Notes under the pieces: model-generated
Database searches by the model: none
Seen by the model: the letters and a program-made list of their open reading frames with translations, nothing else
Told to the model about the DNA's origin: nothing
DNA from: Pelagibacterium limicola
Lineage (GTDB): Bacteria; Pseudomonadota; Alphaproteobacteria; Rhizobiales; Devosiaceae
Reading direction: 5' to 3'
NCBI RefSeq assembly: GCF_015694405.1
Contig: NZ_JADQDB010000012.1
Span: forward strand, 1 to 64,000
DNA length: 64,000 nt
Position numbers and translations under genes: made by a program
Shown: positions 26,242 through 35,876 of the stretch, one piece after another
How positions within the stretch are numbered: the stretch's first letter is position 1
Layout: each line of letters starts with the position of its first letter

Positions 26242-27132
26242 ATGACCCTCCCCGCCACCAATGACGAACCGGTTGCCACCCTGCCCCAAAAGTCGGCGAC
26301 CGTCATCGCGCTCAAGCGCGCCATGCCAAAAGGGTTCGACGCCAAGGCTTTCCTCGCCAGGGCGGCGGCCAACATTCTCCCGCCGCTGATCGTCATCGCG
26401 GTCATCCTGGTCGTTTGGCAAATTGCCTTTTCCTCGCCAAGGGCGTCCCTGCCACCCCCGACGGAAGTTTGGGCGCAGAGCTGGGATCTCATCATCGATC
26501 CCTTCTTCGTTTACGGATCCCAGGATATCGGCCTCGGCCTGCGCGTCCTCGTCTCGCTCGAACGCGTCGCCTATGGTTTCGGGCTTGCTGCCATTTGCGG
26601 CGTGCTTGTCGGTGCGGTGATCGGACAGTCGATCTGGATGATGCGGGGCCTCGACCCTGTATTCCAGGTGTTGCGCACCGTGCCGCCGCTCGCTTGGCTT
26701 CCGCTATCGCTCGCCGCCTTCATGGACTCGGCCCCCTCGGCTATCTTCGTGATCTTCATCACCTCGATCTGGCCGGTCATCATCAATACCGCCGTCGGCA
26801 TCCGCAACATCCCCCAGGACTACCGGAACGTCGCGCTGGTCCTTCGGCTCAACCAGATCGAATTTTTCTTCAAGATCATGGTGCCGGCGGCCGCGCCCTA
26901 CATTTTCTCGGGTCTGAGAATCGGTGTCGGACTTTCCTGGCTCGCCATCGTCGCCGCCGAAATGCTGACCGGCGGCGTGGGCATCGGATTCTTCATATGG
27001 GATGCGTGGAACTCGTCCCGCCTGACCGATATCATCGTGGCGCTCATCTATATCGGCCTTGTCGGCTTCATGCTCGACAAGCTCGTGAGCTTTGTCGGCG
27101 CCATCGTCACCCGCGGCACAACCGCCAGCTAA
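26242..27132 (+). CDS. nrtB: Nitrate ABC transporter, permease
   Basis: 296 residues, about six membrane segments in a typical NrtB/SsuC permease: LPPLIVIAVILVVWQIAF at the N-terminus and the EAA-like loop region (LRLNQIEFFFKIMVPAAAPY, with the usual G to the end of the loop). ATG at 26242 (52 bp after nrtA) begins the conserved sequence; the preceding frame is not protein-like. It forms the transmembrane channel with NrtC. Confidence 0.92.
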   Translation: MTLPATNDEPVATLPQKSATVIALKRAMPKGFDAKAFLARAAANILPPLIVIAVILVVWQIAFSSPRASLPPPTEVWAQSWDLIIDPFFVYGSQDIGLGLRVLVSLERVAYGFGLAAICGVLVGAVIGQSIWMMRGLDPVFQVLRTVPPLAWLPLSLAAFMDSAPSAIFVIFITSIWPVIINTAVGIRNIPQDYRNVALVLRLNQIEFFFKIMVPAAAPYIFSGLRIGVGLSWLAIVAAEMLTGGVGIGFFIWDAWNSSRLTDIIVALIYIGLVGFMLDKLVSFVGAIVTRGTTAS

Positions 27133-27144
27133 GGGAGAACGCCA

Positions 27145-27936
27145 ATGTCCGCCTATCTCAAACTCGATCACATCGGCAAGACCTTCACCCGCGGCATGGC
27201 CACGACGGAAGTCCTGCGCGATATTCGACTGACCATCGACAAGGGAGAATACGTATCGATTATCGGCCATTCCGGCTGCGGCAAGTCTACGCTCCTCAAC
27301 CTCATCGCCGGTCTCACCGAAACAACCGTCGGCGGGGTGCTGCTCGAGAACAAGGAAGTGACCGGACCCGGCCCGGATCGCGCCGTGGTTTTCCAGAACC
27401 ACTCTCTGTTGCCTTGGCTCACTGTCTACGACAACGTCAAGCTGGCCGTGAACAAGGTGTTCAAAAACAAGTCGCGCGCCGAGCGCCATGACTGGATCAT
27501 GGAGAATCTCAATCTCGTTCAGATGGCGCACGCCAAGGACAAGCGGCCGGGCGAGATTTCGGGCGGCATGAAACAGCGCGTCGGCATCGCCCGTGCGCTG
27601 GCGATGGAGCCCAAGATCCTGCTGCTGGACGAACCGTTTGGGGCGCTCGACGCCCTGACCCGCGCGCATCTTCAAGACCAGATGATGGACATTCATTCCA
27701 GGCTGGGCAACACCATGATCATGATCACCCACGACGTGGACGAGGCCGTATTGCTCTCGGACCGTATCGTGATGATGACCAACGGTCCCGCCGCGACCAT
27801 TGGCGAGGTGCTGGATGTGCCCCTCGAACGTCCGCGCAAGCGGATCGAATTGGCCTCGGATCGCACCTATCTCAAATGCCGCGAGGCCGTGCTCAAATTC
27901 CTCTACGAACGACACCGTTTTGTGGAAGCAGCATAG
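27145..27936 (+). CDS. nrtC: Nitrate ABC transporter, ATP-binding protein
   Basis: 263 residues. Walker [11 protein letters not shown]-loop ([12 protein letters not shown]), signature [14 protein letters not shown], Walker [13 protein letters not shown], and the H-loop ([16 protein letters not shown]). It is a single-domain ATPase like NrtD, not the fused cyanobacterial NrtC with a NrtA-like C-terminus. It starts 12 bp after nrtB. Confidence 0.92.
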   Translation: MSAYLKLDHIGKTFTRGMATTEVLRDIRLTIDKGEYVSIIGHSGCGKSTLLNLIAGLTETTVGGVLLENKEVTGPGPDRAVVFQNHSLLPWLTVYDNVKLAVNKVFKNKSRAERHDWIMENLNLVQMAHAKDKRPGEISGGMKQRVGIARALAMEPKILLLDEPFGALDALTRAHLQDQMMDIHSRLGNTMIMITHDVDEAVLLSDRIVMMTNGPAATIGEVLDVPLERPRKRIELASDRTYLKCREAVLKFLYERHRFVEAA

Positions 27937-27965
27937 GGTGCCTAAATTTTACCCAACACTCAGAG

Positions 27966-27982
27966 TGCGCAAACTTTACGCA
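27966..27982. promoter_or_regulatory. Possible NtrC enhancer site
   Basis: The imperfect inverted repeat TGCG-N9-CGCA (TGCGCAAACTTTACGCA) lies about 110-125 bp upstream of the sigma-54 promoter at 28091. The spacing suits an enhancer for NtrC, whose sites have TGC/GCA outer arms. The match is only partial. Confidence 0.3.
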
Positions 27983-28090
27983 TCTTGCCAATGAAATGAC
28001 CCTGAATGCGCCCTTCTGCCAAGAAACGGCAAAAAGGTGTTGATCGCGTAAGCCACTGAAACGAAAACAGTATTCGGATAGCCCTCTAGT

Positions 28091-28105
28091 TGGCACGAAT
28101 TCTGC
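28091..28105 (+). promoter_or_regulatory. Sigma-54 promoter of the narK-nirBD-nasA operon
   Basis: TTGGCACG-AATT-CTGCA is a near-consensus -24/-12 element (TGGCACG-N4-YTGC), with GG and GC 10 nt apart. It lies 18 bp before the first ANTAR hairpin at 28123. The first sigma-54 element of this window (24661) has the same layout. Confidence 0.8.
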
Positions 28106-28122
28106 AAGAGACACAACCGACA

Positions 28123-28223
28123 GCGGCGTCCAAGGACGGGCGCCGCGAACTACGGCAACGCCGCCAACGGAAATATGCGCGCCAACTCTGGCTTCGCATA
28201 TCTCGGTTGGCGGCTTTTTGTTT
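28123..28223 (+). ncRNA. ANTAR-type antiterminator RNA and attenuator, narK leader
   Basis: Hairpin P1: GCGGCGTCC (28123-28131), hexaloop AAGGAC, GGGCGCCGC (28138-28146), nine pairs with one G-U. Hairpin P2: GGC (28154-28156), hexaloop AACGCC, GCC (28163-28165). Both loops have A1 and G4. The terminator pairs GCCGCCAAC (28160-28168) with GTTGGCGGC (28206-28214), followed by TTTTTGTTT, and overlaps P2. The terminator loop holds a second hairpin (ATATGCG/CGCATAT). P2 is short and would need the protein to form stably. Confidence 0.83.
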
Positions 28224-28257
28224 CCAGATGCAACTCGTGAGTATGGAGTTCTTGCTC

Positions 28258-29523
28258 ATGCCCGGACCACAAAGCGCGCAGCCCTCCCCCAACCGCGCCC
28301 TCGGCATGTCCACCGTCGCCTTTACCGTGTGTTTTGCGGTCTGGACGATTTTTTCGATCATCGGCGTGGCGCTCAAGGACGAACTGGGGCTCAGCGAAAC
28401 CCAGTTTGGCCTGCTGGTCGGCACCCCGATCCTTACCGGTTCTCTCGTGCGCGTGGCGCTCGGCATCTGGACCGACCGGTTCGGAGGGCGGCTGGTCTAT
28501 ACGCTCACCATGCTCGGCGCAGCCCTCGCGACCTTCGCGCTCGCCTTCGCCCAGACCTATGAGCAACTGTTGCTCGCTGCCCTCGGCGTAGGGCTGGCGG
28601 GCGGCGCGTTCGCTGTGGGCGTCGCCTACGTCTCGCGCTTTTTCCCGGCAAACAAGCAGGGCACTGCACTGGGCATTTTCGGGGTTGGCAATGTCGGCGC
28701 GGCGGTGACCAAATTCGCCGCTCCCTTCGTCATGCTCGCCTGGGGCTGGCAGTCGGTGGCTGTGATCTGGGCCGCGGGTCTCGTCGTGATGGCCGTAATC
28801 TTCTGGTTCACCACCAGCGACGATCCAGTCATCGTCGCGCGCCGCCAGAACGGGAGCAAGCCCGCGAGCCTCGGCACGGAGTTCGCCGCGCTCAGGAATG
28901 TGCAGGTCTGGCGTTTCGCGCTGTATTACTTCTTCGTCTTCGGCGCCTTTGTTGCGCTGGCCCTCTGGCTGCCGCGGTACCTGATCGGAGTGTACGGCTT
29001 CGATATTGCGACGGCCGGCCTGATTGGCGCCGCCTATTCGATACCGGCCTCGATATTCCGTGCCTATGGTGGCGTACTGTCCGACCGGGTGGGCGCGCGA
29101 ACCATCATGTACTGGACATTCGGCATCTCGGCAGTCGCAACCTTCATCCTCGCCCTGCCGCCCGCCGATTTCATCGTACGCGGCATCGAAGGCTCCCTCG
29201 CCTTCCATTTCGAGATCGGGCCGCTGACCTTTATCGCCGTTGCCTTCATTCTCGGCTTCATGATGAGTCTCGGCAAGGCGGCGGTCTATAAGCACATCCC
29301 CGTCTATTACCCCAACAATGTTGGCGCTGTCGGCGGGCTCGTCGGGATGATCGGCGGGCTGGGCGGTTTCCTGCTGCCGCTGTTGTTCGGAGTGCTCAAC
29401 GACCTGACCGGACTTTGGAGCAGCTGCTTCATGGCCCTTTTTGTCCTCGTTGTCGGCCTGCTGGTGTGGATGCACCTGGCGATCGGGCGCATGGAGCGCC
29501 GCCCGGTTCCCCAGCCGGCCTGA
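28258..29523 (+). CDS. narK: Nitrate/nitrite MFS transporter
   Basis: 421 residues, about 12 membrane helices. The nitrate-nitrite porter signatures are clear: GIFGVGNVGAAVTKFAAP in the first half and GLVGMIGGLGGFLLPLLFG in the second, plus conserved Arg residues in helices 2 and 8 (GSLVRVALGIWTDRFGG; SIFRAYGGVLSDRVGAR). ATG at 28258 has GGAG 9 nt upstream; ATGs at 28228 and 28243 are weaker. It gives a second, low-energy nitrate uptake route beside NrtABC. Confidence 0.9.
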   Translation: MPGPQSAQPSPNRALGMSTVAFTVCFAVWTIFSIIGVALKDELGLSETQFGLLVGTPILTGSLVRVALGIWTDRFGGRLVYTLTMLGAALATFALAFAQTYEQLLLAALGVGLAGGAFAVGVAYVSRFFPANKQGTALGIFGVGNVGAAVTKFAAPFVMLAWGWQSVAVIWAAGLVVMAVIFWFTTSDDPVIVARRQNGSKPASLGTEFAALRNVQVWRFALYYFFVFGAFVALALWLPRYLIGVYGFDIATAGLIGAAYSIPASIFRAYGGVLSDRVGARTIMYWTFGISAVATFILALPPADFIVRGIEGSLAFHFEIGPLTFIAVAFILGFMMSLGKAAVYKHIPVYYPNNVGAVGGLVGMIGGLGGFLLPLLFGVLNDLTGLWSSCFMALFVLVVGLLVWMHLAIGRMERRPVPQPA

Positions 29524-29551
29524 AATTTCCTAGTGAAGTGGAATTAGACCC

Positions 29552-31999
29552 ATGAAACAGCGTTTAGTCGTCATCGGTGCCGGAATGGCCTCGGGGCGTA
29601 TGCTCGAGCATCTGTTCGAGGCAGATCCCGGCGCGTTCGAAGTGACCCTTTTCGGCGCTGAGCCACGCGGCAACTACAACCGTATTATGCTCTCTCCGGT
29701 GCTCTCGGGCGAAAAGACCTATGACGAGATCGTCACCCACGATGCCGATTGGTATCGCGACAACAACGTCAACTGCCGCTTCGGCGAAACCGTCACCGCA
29801 ATCGACCGCAAGCGCAAGGTGGTGATTTCGAAGGATGGCGAGACAGCTTACGACAAGCTCCTGATCGCCACAGGTTCGGCGCCGTTCATCATCCCCGTCG
29901 CGGGCAAGGAACTGCCCGGTGTCATGGCCTTCCGCGATCTCGACGACGTCAACAACATGGTCGCCGCCGCCGGAAAGCCTGGGGCCAAGGCTGTCGTGAT
30001 CGGTGGCGGCCTGCTCGGCCTCGAAGCCGCCGCGGCCCTGCGTCTGCGCGGCATGGAAGTCGTGGTGCTCCACCTGATGGGCCACCTTATGGAACGCCAG
30101 CTCGACCCGGCGGCCGGATACCTATTGCAAAGGGAGCTCGAATCCCGCGGCATCAAGGTTCACTGCAAGGCGCAGACCAAGGCCATCCTCGGCAATGACC
30201 GCGTCGAAGCCGTAGCGCTCGATGACGGGACGGTCTATCCCGCCGACATCGTCGTGATGGCCGTCGGCATCCGCCCCGAAACGCGCATCGCTACCGATAG
30301 CGGGCTGCATGTCGAACGCGGCATCATCGTTTCCGACCAGATGGTGACCTCGGACCCGGATGTTCTGGCCATTGGTGAGTGTGTCGAGCATGAGAACGTC
30401 GTCTACGGCCTCGTCGCCCCGCTCTACGACATGGCCAAGGTAGCGGCCCGCACGCTGCTCAAGCAAGACGCGGCTTTCCGCCCCGTTCAGACGGCTACCC
30501 AGCTTAAGGTAACCGGGGTTTCCGTCTACTCGGCCGGTGATTTCGCCGACGCCGAGGATCGAGAGGAAATCGTCCTGCGCGACGCGAGCGCGGGCGTCTA
30601 CAAGCGTCTCGTCTTGAAGGACGATCGACTGATCGGTGCCGTACTCTACGGCGAAACCGGTGACGGCTCCTGGTTCTTCGATTTGATGAAGCGCGGTGCC
30701 GAAATCTCCGAGATGCGCGATACGCTCATCTTCGGACAGGCCTACCAGGGGGGTGCCCAACTGGACCCTATGGCGGCCGTTGCAGCCTTGCCGGATGATG
30801 CAGAAATCTGCGGCTGCAACGGCGTATGCAAATCAACGATCACCGGCGCGATCGTTGGCAAAGGCCTGACCTCGCTCGACGACGTCCGCGCCCACACCAA
30901 GGCTTCGGCGAGCTGCGGGTCATGTACCGGGCTTGTCGAAAAGCTCCTCGCCTCCACTCTGGGCGATGCCTATAACCCCGCCGCGATCCAGCCGATCTGC
31001 CCCTGCACCGATCTCGGCCATGACGAAGTTCGCCGCCTGATCGTCGCCAAGGGCCTCAAGTCCATCCCAGCCGTCATGCAGGAGCTTGAGTGGAAGACGA
31101 GTTGCGGCTGCGCCAAGTGCCGCCCCGCGCTCAACTACTATCTGCTCTCCACCTGGCCCGGCGAATATGAGGACGATAACCAGTCCCGCTTCATCAACGA
31201 GCGCGTCCACGCCAATATCCAGAAGGACGGCACCTATTCGGTCGTCCCGCGCATGTGGGGCGGGATCACCAATCCGCGCGAATTGCGCGCCATCGCCGAT
31301 GTCGCCGACAAGTTCGCCATACCCACCATCAAGGTGACAGGCGGCCAACGCATCGATTTGCTCGGCGTCAAGAAGGAAGACCTGCCCGCCGTCTGGGCCG
31401 ACCTCAATGCCGCCGGCATGGTCTCGGGCGCCGCCTATGCCAAGGGCCTGCGTACGGTCAAGACGTGTGTCGGCTCGGATTGGTGCCGCTTCGGGACTCA
31501 GGACTCGACCGGGCTTGGTGTCAGGATCGAGAAGTTCATGTGGGGAAGCTGGACGCCGGCCAAGGTCAAAATGGCCGTATCGGGCTGCCCCCGCAATTGC
31601 GCTGAGGCGACCTGCAAGGACGTGGGCGTCATCTGCGTCGACTCCGGCTATGAGATTCACTTTGCCGGTGCGGCGGGGCTCGACATTAAGGGTACCGAAG
31701 TCCTCTGCCACGCCAAGACCGAGGACGAGGCGCTCGAAATCATTGTCGCATTGACCCAACTCTACCGCGAACAAGGGCGTTATCTCGAGCGCATCTATAA
31801 ATGGGCCAAGCGGGTCGGCTCGGATTCGATCAAGGCCAATATCGTCGAGGACCTCGAAAAGCGCCGCTACTATTTCGAGCGCTTCGTCTATTCGCAGAAA
31901 TTCGCGCAAGTCGACCCCTGGGAGGAGCGCGTCAACGGCAAGGACGCTCACGAATTCGCGGCAATGGCCGAATTCGGCTTTCCCCAGGCGGCGGAGTAG
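29552..31999 (+). CDS. nirB: Assimilatory nitrite reductase, large subunit
   Basis: 815 residues. Domains: FAD/NAD-binding pyridine nucleotide disulphide oxidoreductase (LVVIGAGMASGRMLEHL, AVVIGGGLLGLEAAAALRLR), BFD-like [2Fe-2S] domain (ICGCNGVCKSTI, SCGSCTG) near 420-480, a second Cys-rich stretch (CGCAKCRPAL), then sulphite/nitrite reductase half-domains. The siroheme-[4Fe-4S] ligands are CVGSDWC and CPRNCAEATC. It reduces nitrite to ammonium with NADH. It forms the operon narK-nirB-nirD-nasA; no siroheme synthase gene follows. Confidence 0.95.
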   Translation: MKQRLVVIGAGMASGRMLEHLFEADPGAFEVTLFGAEPRGNYNRIMLSPVLSGEKTYDEIVTHDADWYRDNNVNCRFGETVTAIDRKRKVVISKDGETAYDKLLIATGSAPFIIPVAGKELPGVMAFRDLDDVNNMVAAAGKPGAKAVVIGGGLLGLEAAAALRLRGMEVVVLHLMGHLMERQLDPAAGYLLQRELESRGIKVHCKAQTKAILGNDRVEAVALDDGTVYPADIVVMAVGIRPETRIATDSGLHVERGIIVSDQMVTSDPDVLAIGECVEHENVVYGLVAPLYDMAKVAARTLLKQDAAFRPVQTATQLKVTGVSVYSAGDFADAEDREEIVLRDASAGVYKRLVLKDDRLIGAVLYGETGDGSWFFDLMKRGAEISEMRDTLIFGQAYQGGAQLDPMAAVAALPDDAEICGCNGVCKSTITGAIVGKGLTSLDDVRAHTKASASCGSCTGLVEKLLASTLGDAYNPAAIQPICPCTDLGHDEVRRLIVAKGLKSIPAVMQELEWKTSCGCAKCRPALNYYLLSTWPGEYEDDNQSRFINERVHANIQKDGTYSVVPRMWGGITNPRELRAIADVADKFAIPTIKVTGGQRIDLLGVKKEDLPAVWADLNAAGMVSGAAYAKGLRTVKTCVGSDWCRFGTQDSTGLGVRIEKFMWGSWTPAKVKMAVSGCPRNCAEATCKDVGVICVDSGYEIHFAGAAGLDIKGTEVLCHAKTEDEALEIIVALTQLYREQGRYLERIYKWAKRVGSDSIKANIVEDLEKRRYYFERFVYSQKFAQVDPWEERVNGKDAHEFAAMAEFGFPQAAE

Positions 32000-32005
32000 G
32001 ACCCC

Positions 32006-32341
32006 ATGAGCAACTGGATCGCAATTGGATCGATCAACGATATCCCCAGGCGCGGCGCACGCTGCGTCAAATCCCCCATCGGCACCATTGCGGTGTTCCG
32101 CACAGCCGAGGACGAGATCTACGCCATAGAGGATCGCTGTCCGCACAAGGGCGGGCCGCTCAGCCAGGGCATCGTACATGGCGCGCAGGTAACGTGCCCG
32201 CTGCACAATTGGGTGTTCTCGCTAGAAACCGGCGAGGCGCAAGGGGCCGACGAAGGACGCGTCCGCACCGTCGCGCTCAGGCTCGATGGTGAAACCATTC
32301 TGATGGATGCCGACCTCGTCATGGCCATCGCAGCCGAGTAG
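32006..32341 (+). CDS. nirD: Nitrite reductase, small Rieske-type subunit
   Basis: 111 residues, Rieske fold. Both [2Fe-2S] ligand pairs are present: CPHKGGPLS and CPLHNW, so this NirD should carry a cluster, unlike E. coli NirD. It starts 6 bp after nirB. Its stop codon abuts the GTG start of nasA. Confidence 0.92.
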   Translation: MSNWIAIGSINDIPRRGARCVKSPIGTIAVFRTAEDEIYAIEDRCPHKGGPLSQGIVHGAQVTCPLHNWVFSLETGEAQGADEGRVRTVALRLDGETILMDADLVMAIAAE

Positions 32342-34984
32342 GTGCTTGATTTGACATCCCCCGTCAAAACCACCTGCCCTTATTGCGGCGTCGGCTGCGG
32401 GGTAATTGCCACCCCCCAAGCCGATGGAAGCGTCGCTATCGCAGGCGATCCCGATCACCCGGCAAATTTTGGGCGATTGTGCTCGAAAGGTTCGGCGCTC
32501 GGCGAAACGATTTCGCTCGAAGGGCGCCAGCTTTTTCCGATGATCGATGGACGGCGGGTGGGCTGGAACGAGGCACTCGACGCTGCGGCGGCGCGCCTGA
32601 AAAGCGTGATCGACGAGCACGGTCCCGACGCGATGGCGCTTTATGGCTCGGGGCAATTGCTGACCGAAGACTATTACGTCGCCAACAAGCTGATGAAGGG
32701 GTTCATCGGCACGGCCAATATCGATACCAATTCACGCCTGTGCATGGCGTCTTCGGTAGCCGGTCACAAGCGCGCCTTCGGCACCGATACGGTCCCCGGA
32801 TGCTATGAGGATCTCGAGCTGGCCGACCTCATCGTCCTGGTCGGCTCCAATCTCGCCTGGTGCCATCCGGTGCTCTATCAGCGCATTCTCGCCGCGCGCG
32901 AAAAGCGGCCCTCGATGCGCATCGTGGTCATCGATCCCCGTCGCACCAATGCGGCCGAGACCGCAGATCTTCACCTGCCCATAGCAACCGATGGCGACGT
33001 GGCGCTGTTTTCGGGCCTTTTTGCTCATATGCACAACGCCGGCGCGTTCGCTTCGAACTATATCGCTACCCATACCTCCGGGTTCGATGACGCGCTCGAT
33101 GCCGCCGAAGGCTGGACTATTGCCCGCACCGCAGAAGCGACCGGGCTGGACGCCGCAGAGGTCGCGGCGTTCTTCGATATGTTCACAGCGACGGAAAAGA
33201 CCGTGACGGTCTTTTCCCAGGGGGTTAACCAATCCACCTCGGGGACCGACAAGGTCAATGCCATTGTCAATTGCCACCTCGCCACCGGCCGCATCGGCCG
33301 CCCCGGCATGGGGCCGTTTTCGGTAACCGGTCAACCTAACGCCATGGGCGGGCGCGAAGTGGGCGGGCTTGCCAATATGCTCGCGGCGCATATGGATTTC
33401 GACAAGGCCGAGCTTGTCGCCCGCTTCTGGAATGCCGCGCGCATTGCGACCACGCCGGGCCTCAAGGCGGTCGATCTTTTCAAGGCCATCGCAGCTGGCC
33501 ACATCAAGGCCGTCTGGGTGATGGCGACGAACCCAGTCGTTTCGCTCCCGGATGCCGACGCGGCGCGCTCAGCGCTCAGGGCCTGCGATACGGTGATCGT
33601 TTCGGACATGTTCGCCACGACCGATACAGCCCGCCAGGCCCATATCTTTCTGCCTGCCGCTGGCTGGGGTGAAAAGAACGGCACGGTGACCAATTCCGAG
33701 CGCACCATTTCCCGCCAGCGTCCGTTCCTTGCTCTTCCCGGCGAAGCGCGACCGGATTGGTGGATCATCTGCGAGATCGCGAAGCGCCTGGGTTTTGACG
33801 GCTTCGATTTCAGCTCGCCCGCCGAAATCTTCGCAGAATATGCCGAATTGACCGGGTTCGAGAACAACGGCAGCCGCGATCTCGATATTTCCGGCCTCGC
33901 CGGACGCGACTACGAAACGCTCTCTCCAGTCCAATGGCCGATACCGGCCGCAGGCGGGCGGCGCAGACGCTTCTTCGCCGGCGGTGGATTCTATACGCCC
34001 GATGGCAAAGCCCGGTTCGTGCCCCTCACGCCCCCGCCCCCGCGAACATCGGAGCCCGGCCAATTGTTGCTCAACACCGGTCGGGTTCGCGACCATTGGC
34101 ACACTATGACCCGAACAGGCCGGACCCCGCGCCTTTCGGCACATTACGCCGAACCGTTCGCCGAAATTCATCCCGAGGATGCCGAACACTTCGCCATCAG
34201 ACGCACCCAGCTCGTACGGCTTGAAAATCGCTTCGGTAGCGCCGTCGTCCGCGCGCTTGTCACGGAACGCCAGCAAAAGGGTTCGGTATTCGTGCCCATG
34301 CACTGGACAGGGGAAACCGCCCCTACCGGGCGGGTCAACGCCCTGATCCCGCCCCATATCGACCCGGCATCGGGACAGCCTGGTCTGAAGATGGGCCGCG
34401 CCAGCATGAGCCCTGTCGATGTCGCCCTTTACGGATTCGCCGTGTCCCGCGAAAAGCCGCTTCTCGCCGGAGCCGATTACTGGGCCTTGGCGCCGGCCGA
34501 CAGAGGATGGCGGACCGAACTGGCATTTTTCCAGCGGCCGGGCGACGTCCTCTCCCTTGCAAGGTCCATGTTCGGCCTTCCCGAAAACGTGACACTGACC
34601 ACATCGATCGACGCACGATCCGGCCGTATTTCCATTGCCCGCTTCGATCTCGACCGCCTGACCTTTGCATTTTATCTCTCGCCCGACCCGGTCCTCGTAT
34701 CGCGGCAATGGGCCGCCGGGCAGCTGAGCGAGACCCACGCCGATCCCCTGCAGAGGACGCGCATATTGTCTGGCCGCCCGGGCTCCGACCGCCCCGACCC
34801 CGGACCGTTGGTCTGCTCGTGCTTCTCGGTGGGCGCCAACCAGATCGCCGATGCGGTGACGAGCGAAGGCTGTGTTACGGTAGACGCTGTGGGCGCGGCG
34901 CTGGGCGCCGGCACCAACTGCGGCTCATGCCGAACCGAAATCCGGCGCATCATTGAAGCTCATCGCCTCGCTGCAGCGCAGTAG
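32342..34984 (+). CDS. nasA: Assimilatory nitrate reductase, catalytic subunit
   Basis: 880 residues. N-terminal [4Fe-4S] motif CPYCGVGCGV with a further Cys in GRLCSKGSALG; molybdopterin oxidoreductase domains follow with bis-MGD contacts (SRLCMASSVAGHKR, GVNQSTSGTDKVNAI); MopB C-terminal domain near 590-720. The C-terminus has a BFD-like [2Fe-2S] domain (LVCSCFSVGANQIADAV, TNCGSCRTEIRRI). It reduces nitrate to nitrite in the cytoplasm. GTG at 32342 directly follows the nirD stop; TTG at 32351 is an alternative. Confidence 0.94.
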   Translation: MLDLTSPVKTTCPYCGVGCGVIATPQADGSVAIAGDPDHPANFGRLCSKGSALGETISLEGRQLFPMIDGRRVGWNEALDAAAARLKSVIDEHGPDAMALYGSGQLLTEDYYVANKLMKGFIGTANIDTNSRLCMASSVAGHKRAFGTDTVPGCYEDLELADLIVLVGSNLAWCHPVLYQRILAAREKRPSMRIVVIDPRRTNAAETADLHLPIATDGDVALFSGLFAHMHNAGAFASNYIATHTSGFDDALDAAEGWTIARTAEATGLDAAEVAAFFDMFTATEKTVTVFSQGVNQSTSGTDKVNAIVNCHLATGRIGRPGMGPFSVTGQPNAMGGREVGGLANMLAAHMDFDKAELVARFWNAARIATTPGLKAVDLFKAIAAGHIKAVWVMATNPVVSLPDADAARSALRACDTVIVSDMFATTDTARQAHIFLPAAGWGEKNGTVTNSERTISRQRPFLALPGEARPDWWIICEIAKRLGFDGFDFSSPAEIFAEYAELTGFENNGSRDLDISGLAGRDYETLSPVQWPIPAAGGRRRRFFAGGGFYTPDGKARFVPLTPPPPRTSEPGQLLLNTGRVRDHWHTMTRTGRTPRLSAHYAEPFAEIHPEDAEHFAIRRTQLVRLENRFGSAVVRALVTERQQKGSVFVPMHWTGETAPTGRVNALIPPHIDPASGQPGLKMGRASMSPVDVALYGFAVSREKPLLAGADYWALAPADRGWRTELAFFQRPGDVLSLARSMFGLPENVTLTTSIDARSGRISIARFDLDRLTFAFYLSPDPVLVSRQWAAGQLSETHADPLQRTRILSGRPGSDRPDPGPLVCSCFSVGANQIADAVTSEGCVTVDAVGAALGAGTNCGSCRTEIRRIIEAHRLAAAQ

Positions 34985-35051
34985 ATCGGATAATCGCAGC
35001 TCGATAGCATCGTACGGCCGGCAGAACCATCGAAGGCGGACATCGCGCACC

Positions 35052-35876
35052 TCAGCCTTTGACCGCGCCCTGCATGAGCGCCGCGACGAACTGGCGCTGG
35101 AAGATGAGGAATATGACAATCGTGGGGGAGAGGATCAGCAGCGCCCCGGCACAAAGCAGCGGAATGTCGGTACCCCATTGGCCCTGAAAGGCGCCAAGTG
35201 CCCCCGCCATTGTCCGCTGCATGGGGTCTTGCACCAGCACGACAGGCAGGAGAAACTGGTTCCAGGTCCAGAGAAACAATAAAATTGTGAGCGACATGAT
35301 CGCCGGGCGCGCAAGCGGCACCTGAACCAGCCAGAACTCTGTCCAGCGCGTCGCGCCATCGAGTTGGGCCGCTTCGGAGAGGTCGTGCGGCACATTGAGG
35401 AAATGGGCGCGCATCCAATAGACGCCGAAGGGCATATAGAGGCCGATCAGAGGCAGAATGATAGCAAAGCGCGTGTTCAGCAGCCCCATCGCTCGCACCT
35501 CATAATAAAGCGGTGTGATGACGGCCTCGAAGGGCAGGGTCAGCCCGAAGACGAAGACGAGATAGAGCCACCGGTACCTGTCGGTGGTGAGCTTGGCCAG
35601 ACCATAGCCTGCCATGGTTGCAATCAGAACCGAGACCGGCACGACACCCAGCACGATAAGGGTGCTCGAGAGCAGCAGCTGGTCCATCCGGGCAACCTCA
35701 AAAGCCCGGACGAAATTGCCCCATTGCGGATCGGCAGGCCATTGCAGCCCATTCGGATACGTGCCTTGGGGTGCCAGAGCGGCCGAGAACATCGACAGAA
35801 ACGGCAGGATGGTGACGATCATCAACAGCACGACCAGTCCGCGCGCCACCAGACCATTGGCGGGGGCAAGCCTCAT
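35052..35876 (-). CDS. Sugar ABC transporter permease, MalG type
   Basis: 274 residues, six membrane segments and the EAA loop (EAAQLDGATRWTEFWLVQVP). MalG/CUT1 family. Its ATG at 35876 overlaps the stop of the MalF-type permease by 4 bp. It ends the operon with the binding protein and MalF-type gene. No ATPase gene is in this cluster, so a shared MsmK/MsiK-like ATPase elsewhere is expected. Confidence 0.88.
   Translation of the reverse strand: MRLAPANGLVARGLVVLLMIVTILPFLSMFSAALAPQGTYPNGLQWPADPQWGNFVRAFEVARMDQLLLSSTLIVLGVVPVSVLIATMAGYGLAKLTTDRYRWLYLVFVFGLTLPFEAVITPLYYEVRAMGLLNTRFAIILPLIGLYMPFGVYWMRAHFLNVPHDLSEAAQLDGATRWTEFWLVQVPLARPAIMSLTILLFLWTWNQFLLPVVLVQDPMQRTMAGALGAFQGQWGTDIPLLCAGALLILSPTIVIFLIFQRQFVAALMQGAVKG

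Noticed and set aside
26704-27915. 403-codon frame antisense to nrtB/nrtC
   Set aside because: Mirror of two well-supported genes; composition rich in His/Asp/Gly, no motif.
28150-29475. 441-codon frame antisense to narK
   Set aside because: Its product is charged and repetitive, as expected from the complement of a membrane-protein gene; no family resemblance, no SD.
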